Origin: Pampus argenteus
Taxonomy: Eukaryota; Chordata; Actinopteri; Scombriformes; Stromateidae
NCBI GenBank assembly: GCA_036937835.1
Contig: CM072860.1
Location: 1,089,001-1,153,000, forward strand
Direction of reading: 5' to 3'
Length of the DNA stretch: 64,000 bases
In this document: in pieces, positions 59,721-64,000 of the stretch
How positions within the stretch are numbered: position 1 is the stretch's first letter
Layout of the letters: every line of letters begins with the position of its first letter
Position numbers and translations under genes: made by a program
Notes under the pieces: model-generated
Told to the model about the DNA's origin: nothing
Databases searched by the model: none
Seen by the model: the letters and a program-made list of their open reading frames with translations, nothing else

Positions 59721-61028
59721 CACCCATCAGTAGACTCCTGCTACTAATACTACTGCTAATTAACTGACTGAAGTGTAGTGACCCCAGAAAAAGTAAAGTG
59801 ACATGCTTTCCATCTGAGAAATCAATTCATGAACACACCGTCACGGCTTCCCAGGTTCCCCAAGTGCTTTGAGTGCTCTGTGTGGCATTTACGTAAAAAA
59901 AGGAAGTAGATGAAATATTTACCACCAATGAGGAGCAGAGAGCTGCTGTCCTCTCTGCTCCACTCCAACAACCAACATTTACAACCTCAAACTGAAACAC
60001 TGCGGGTGAAATGAAGACAGAAAGTCGGATTCATTCAGTCGATTAATCAATCATCAAAATAGTAGCAGATTAAGTTTTTAACCTTTGGCAATTTAATATA
60101 TAAAACTTTTTTTTAGTAAATAAAGTTGCTTTGCTGATCCGACACATTGTAAGGAGTTTTATTAGTAATAAAAACTAGCAGATGTTGTACAAACAGTAGT
60201 TGTAACAGTGTATAACTAGAATTAGCAGCAGTAGTAGTACTGGTTGTAGTAGTGGTAGTAGAAGATGTCCAGGTGTAAAAGTAATATTAATAAAAATAGT
60301 AAAAATAACATGCTACTGTAACTTTATACGAAAATAGTACTCATAGTTGTATAGGCTGCAGCAGTATTAATATTGTCTCTGCATTAAGTGTGTTCAAAAA
60401 TAAAATATACAATATAATCACATATTTGATGACTTTGCAAACAACAGTTTAGTCTAAGTACAACCGTGCAGTTTGAGTGGCAGTGTAACTTATATATAAA
60501 AGAAGAAAACTAATAATGAACCTGAATTCAGGCTTATAATTCAAGATAAGCCTAACTCTGTGGTTATCATGGTAGCCATGACGACAAGGGTGGCCAAAAA
60601 GTAAGAATCACAGGAGGACCAACCAGACTGCAGATAGACCTTTTGGGACCAACCGCTGCGTGATGGAAAACACGTCACTATTTTGCTTGTGATTAGAATT
60701 CATAAGGGATTTAATTAGTGGCTATAAGATCAGTCACCATTGTGTTACCTCATTTGGTGATAAATAATGACATTTATTTAGGGAAGTAGTAACTTTAACC
60801 CATTCCAAATGTTTTTTAAACTTAACAAAGTGATCATTTAAACCAAACCTTTCCCTGAACCTAACCTTTGTATCCTAACCTAAACAAACCTTAACCACAG
60901 CGTTGTCACATCTTTTAAATGATTTGTTCTAAAGTCACATGGTCAAACTTTGTATTTGGTCATTTAGTTTGGCAACCACTCCAGATGCCTCCTTGATGAA
61001 GATTTGTGCTTTACAGGTTTGACCTTTC

Positions 61029-64000
61029 TCAGTCTGCCACAGCAGGCGCCTTCCTGCAACATCCCAAAATCCCTCCTCTCATCTTCCTCTTCTTCTTCTC
61101 TTTGTGCCGTCTGAGGCTGCTGTCAGAACAGATGGACATCCTCAAAGTCCTGATGTGTTTCTTCTGCTCCCGAATCTTTGACTCGAGGTGGGACTGGATT
61201 GCTGTACCCAGGGACTCCAGATCCACGGAGGCGCCATACACCTCCCATGTCATCCCCTGCTCATCCCATACCACCTCTTGTGGTTTCATTGTGTTGTCCC
61301 TTTCCTCCTCGTTTTGCTCCATTGTATTCTCCTCATCCTCCCAGATGCTGTCAGCGCTTACATTTCTGTCTTGTTTGTCTAGTGTCGGACTCTGCTGGAA
61401 GCTGTATGTACGCAAACAGGCAGGGAGGGATTTAGTTTTGTCAGTCACAACAGAGGGAAGCACTGATTGGCTGTACAGTTCTATGTCAATCTTGCAGACG
61501 TGCTGGAAGGGCGGCTGGCCGGCAGGGACACAGAACATCGGCAAGGTCAAACTATCTAACTGACAGCTGGGAGAGGAGGTGGGAGCTCCTCTGTGCAGAC
61601 TGGTGCTGGTGGAGACCGAACATTCTACCAACCCCACCTCCACCTGGACGGCTGCATCTTTTCGCTTGACTCCCTGCAGATGGAGCCTGGGGTCGGTCAT
61701 GGTTGCTGCCTCCCTGATCCTCTTTGAGATTGTTGGATAAGTGGAAGGGGGAGGAAGATGTAAGGAGGGGGAGAGAGAAAAATAAGTCCCCAGACCATCT
61801 TTCTGTTTACCCCTTTCCTGCTTTTTCTCTTCTTTCTTACTCTCTGCACCCGTTGTCCTTGACAACGGGATGCTGCTACCAGCAGTGGTGGCATTTGCGT
61901 CTCCCAGGTGAAATGGTTTGCTCAGTGGGGTGCATGGTACACTCTTATCTCCTGGCGACCACCCTGCATTGTCAGTCACATCGACTCCTCGCACAGCCCC
62001 CTGGGGTACCTCCAGTCCTCCAGCAGCTGCCACTTTGGTCTCAGACAGTGTCAAATGTTCTTCCTCAACAGCAGTTTTCACTGATGTCTTGGTGATGGTG
62101 TCAAAGGTGAGACCTTGAATCAGGTAGGTATTATGAGATGTGCTACTGGTTTCCACAGCAACAGAGCCCTCTGCTGCAGGCTCTGCTGTGGATCCTCCCT
62201 TTGTTGCCAAGGCAACAGTGGTTCTGGTTTTGGGGATGGAGGTGTCCAGAGGAACCAGCAGGCCTGAAGTCACACCGGAGCCTGGACGAAGAAACAAATG
62301 TTGGAAAACTTATTGAATGGCAAAACAGAGCATAATTTATATATAACTTTACAACATAAAGATAACATTACAAAACAATGAGTGCTTATGGTAATAACTG
62401 CATTCAATACCAGAGGAATAAAGAGGGAATGCTTTCCTGCAGTGTACTGAGTCTCATTAAGTAGACAGTTACCTCTAAAATGTACAGAACACACACACAA
62501 TAACGGAGGGAAGATTGTCTCCAAAAAATTATTTTCAACCATGCCTGATGTAAATTCCCTCTGCAAGGCTGTAAATACCTTTTAACAAGGTATGTAAATA
62601 CCTTTTAACAACCAGCAGTACCAGCTCATTAATTAACCAAAAACCAGTTGAACCCAGTTCAAGTGATGGTTAATTACCTGGATAAGAACCAGGACTCTTC
62701 TGGACCTCTTTGCTCTGTCCACAACTGAGACCTTTACCAGGACCAGGACCATTGCTCCTGCTTACTGAACCAAGTGTTGGAGAAAGCGTCAAGGAGGTGG
62801 ACAAATCTGCCAGAGCTGACTTTGAACTAGACTGAAGTGATCCAGGCTGAGAAGAATAGGAACTGGCTTTAAGATCTGGATGCTTAGCACTGGAGGCTGC
62901 GGCCTTGAGGTTCTTGTCTTTTGACCCTGATAGACCAGTTCTAGAGGATGATGGGGATACAGATGTGATCTTAGAGCCAGAGGCCGAAGTGGACCGGGTC
63001 GAACTGGGTTTTGAACTGGAAAGATCAGAATTAGAGCTGAGATTCAACTCAGATCCAGGTTTACGATTTGGACTGATTTTGAGATTCTTAGGATCCAGAT
63101 GGTCCTTTGACCCTGTGCCAGATTTAGAACCCATACCCGTCTTAGAGTCTGGACTGGTTATAGCATCAAGGCTATCTCTGGACCCCATCCTGGACTTCAA
63201 ATTGGGAGTGGCTTCGGAATTATGTCCAAATTTAGAGTCTAAACTATCCTTTGATCCCCAACTGGTTTTAGATGCAGAACCGCTTTTAGAACTTAGACTA
63301 TCTCTGGACCCCATCCCTAATGTTTTCAGATTAGGACTGGTTTTGTTATTACAGGTGTCCTTGGATGCTATTGTGCCTTTAGAATTTGAACTAGATTTGC
63401 ATCCTGAATCAGCACTTAAATCTTTACTGTCAAGGTTCTCCTTGGACCCTGGCTTGTTAATGGTTCTAGCTTTTCTCTGTGTGGACGGTTTTGCACTCAG
63501 AGAACTAAGTTGGGTGGTCTTGGTATTGAGCAGTGCTGGTTCAGCCCTCTGACTTTGTGATTTTGGATCCACAGAGGACATTTCAGAACTGCGAGTCCTT
63601 GAGTCATATCTGTTCTGCTCGTTTGTCTTTGCTGCTGTGCTTGATGGATCTGATTTGACCGTTTTTGGGTTAATTGTTGGGGATCGACTGGCCAGTTTTA
63701 TACTGTTAATATGTGACTCGGGGCTCAAGACACTCACAGATTCAGATTTCAGTATTTGTGTTTTGACTCTTTCAGTCATTCTTGGGATGTTAGGAATTGT
63801 TGTCTGCTCCACCCGCCGTGGTTTTGGACTTGTCACCATGAGAGTTGGAGTATGTTTGGGGTTTAAAGGTTTCAGCCTTTGCTCGCCTTTGCTGTTCACC
63901 AATGTCTTGGCTGTTGGGGAGCGAGACAACACTGGAAATTTGCTTTTGTGTCGCGTTGGATCATCTCTCTCCCCTGGTGACGTCACTGTGGTTGTCAGGG
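61029..64000 (-). CDS. gprin3: G protein-regulated inducer of neurite outgrowth 3 (5'-partial)
   Basis: GRIN proteins bind activated Gi/o/z alpha subunits at the membrane and promote neurite growth. Two exons are visible: 62678 to the window edge, and 61029-62281; about 857 residues, with the frame still open at position 64000. The first part is Ser/Lys-rich and disordered, with repeats of the GSRDSLDSK type. The C-terminal domain contains VWDEQGMTWEVYGASVDLES, a basic helix and the end GGILGCCRKAPAVAD; the Cys pair is the expected palmitoylation site. DPRLHLQGVKRKDAAVQVEV upstream is also GRIN-like. Linkage to ppm1k and abcg2 supports paralogue 3 over 1 or 2. In mammals the coding region is a single exon as I recall, so the intron at 62282-62677 is unusual. 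Confidence 0.85.

Larger units (their letters stand above)
57731..61028. other. ppm1k-gprin3 spacer
   Basis: The ppm1k leader exon probably lies at about 58829-58970, ending AATAAG|gttagt on the minus strand, with CCAAT at 58982 and a perfect CRE at 59004-59011 upstream of it. A coding-looking orphan exon is at 59401-59563. Several (GT)n runs occur (58021-58040, 59287-59308, 59686-59717). The rest is AT-rich and featureless. Confidence 0.5.

Noticed and set aside
61006..61563. 185-codon plus-strand ORF opposite the gprin3 C-terminus
   Set aside because: The opposite strand encodes the conserved GRIN domain, so this is a shadow.
62905..63552. 215-codon plus-strand ORF opposite gprin3
   Set aside because: Mirror of the repetitive Ser/Asp/Leu-rich gprin3 frame; no independent signals.

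Overview
The window is vertebrate nuclear DNA, almost certainly from a teleost fish. Every real gene is split into short exons bounded by GT-AG introns. The spacers are dense in (GT)n/(CA)n microsatellites and minisatellites, and short interspersed repeats recur many kilobases apart. No bacterial, viral or CRISPR-type locus is visible. Exon models were built by eye from splice consensus, reading phase and remembered family sequence, with no alignment software.

Layout, left to right: (1) anp32b, plus strand, all exons except the first, which lies off the left edge; (2) coro2a, minus strand, tail-to-tail with anp32b; (3) a 0.6 kb GGAT/GGGA minisatellite next to a small unnamed plus-strand gene encoding two tandem IAP-type UBA domains; (4) tec (minus) and txk (plus), two Tec-family tyrosine kinases head-to-head across about 3.6 kb; (5) cdkl2, plus strand, with a very long C-terminal tail; (6) a secreted Thr/Pro-rich protein gene, minus strand, tail-to-tail with cdkl2, proposed as the teleost ODAPH orthologue; (7) abcg2, ppm1k and gprin3, all minus strand, with gprin3 running off the right edge.

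The genes are not an operon-like system. From memory of the human map, they combine blocks found at 9q22 (ANP32B, CORO2A), 4p12 (TEC, TXK), 4q21 (CDKL2, ODAPH) and 4q22 (ABCG2, PPM1K, GPRIN3). Tec and Txk are linked by function (antigen-receptor-type signalling) and by sequence: one kinase exon is about 97% identical between them while neighbouring exons are far more diverged, which points to local gene conversion. Abcg2 is a plasma-membrane efflux half-transporter, Ppm1k a mitochondrial PP2C phosphatase and Gprin3 a palmitoylated G-protein effector.

The strongest points for follow-up are the tec/txk conversion tract, the double-UBA gene, the ODAPH candidate, and three exons each enclosed by an upstream (GT)n and a downstream (CA)n on the sense strand, which could pair and loop the exon out of the pre-mRNA.
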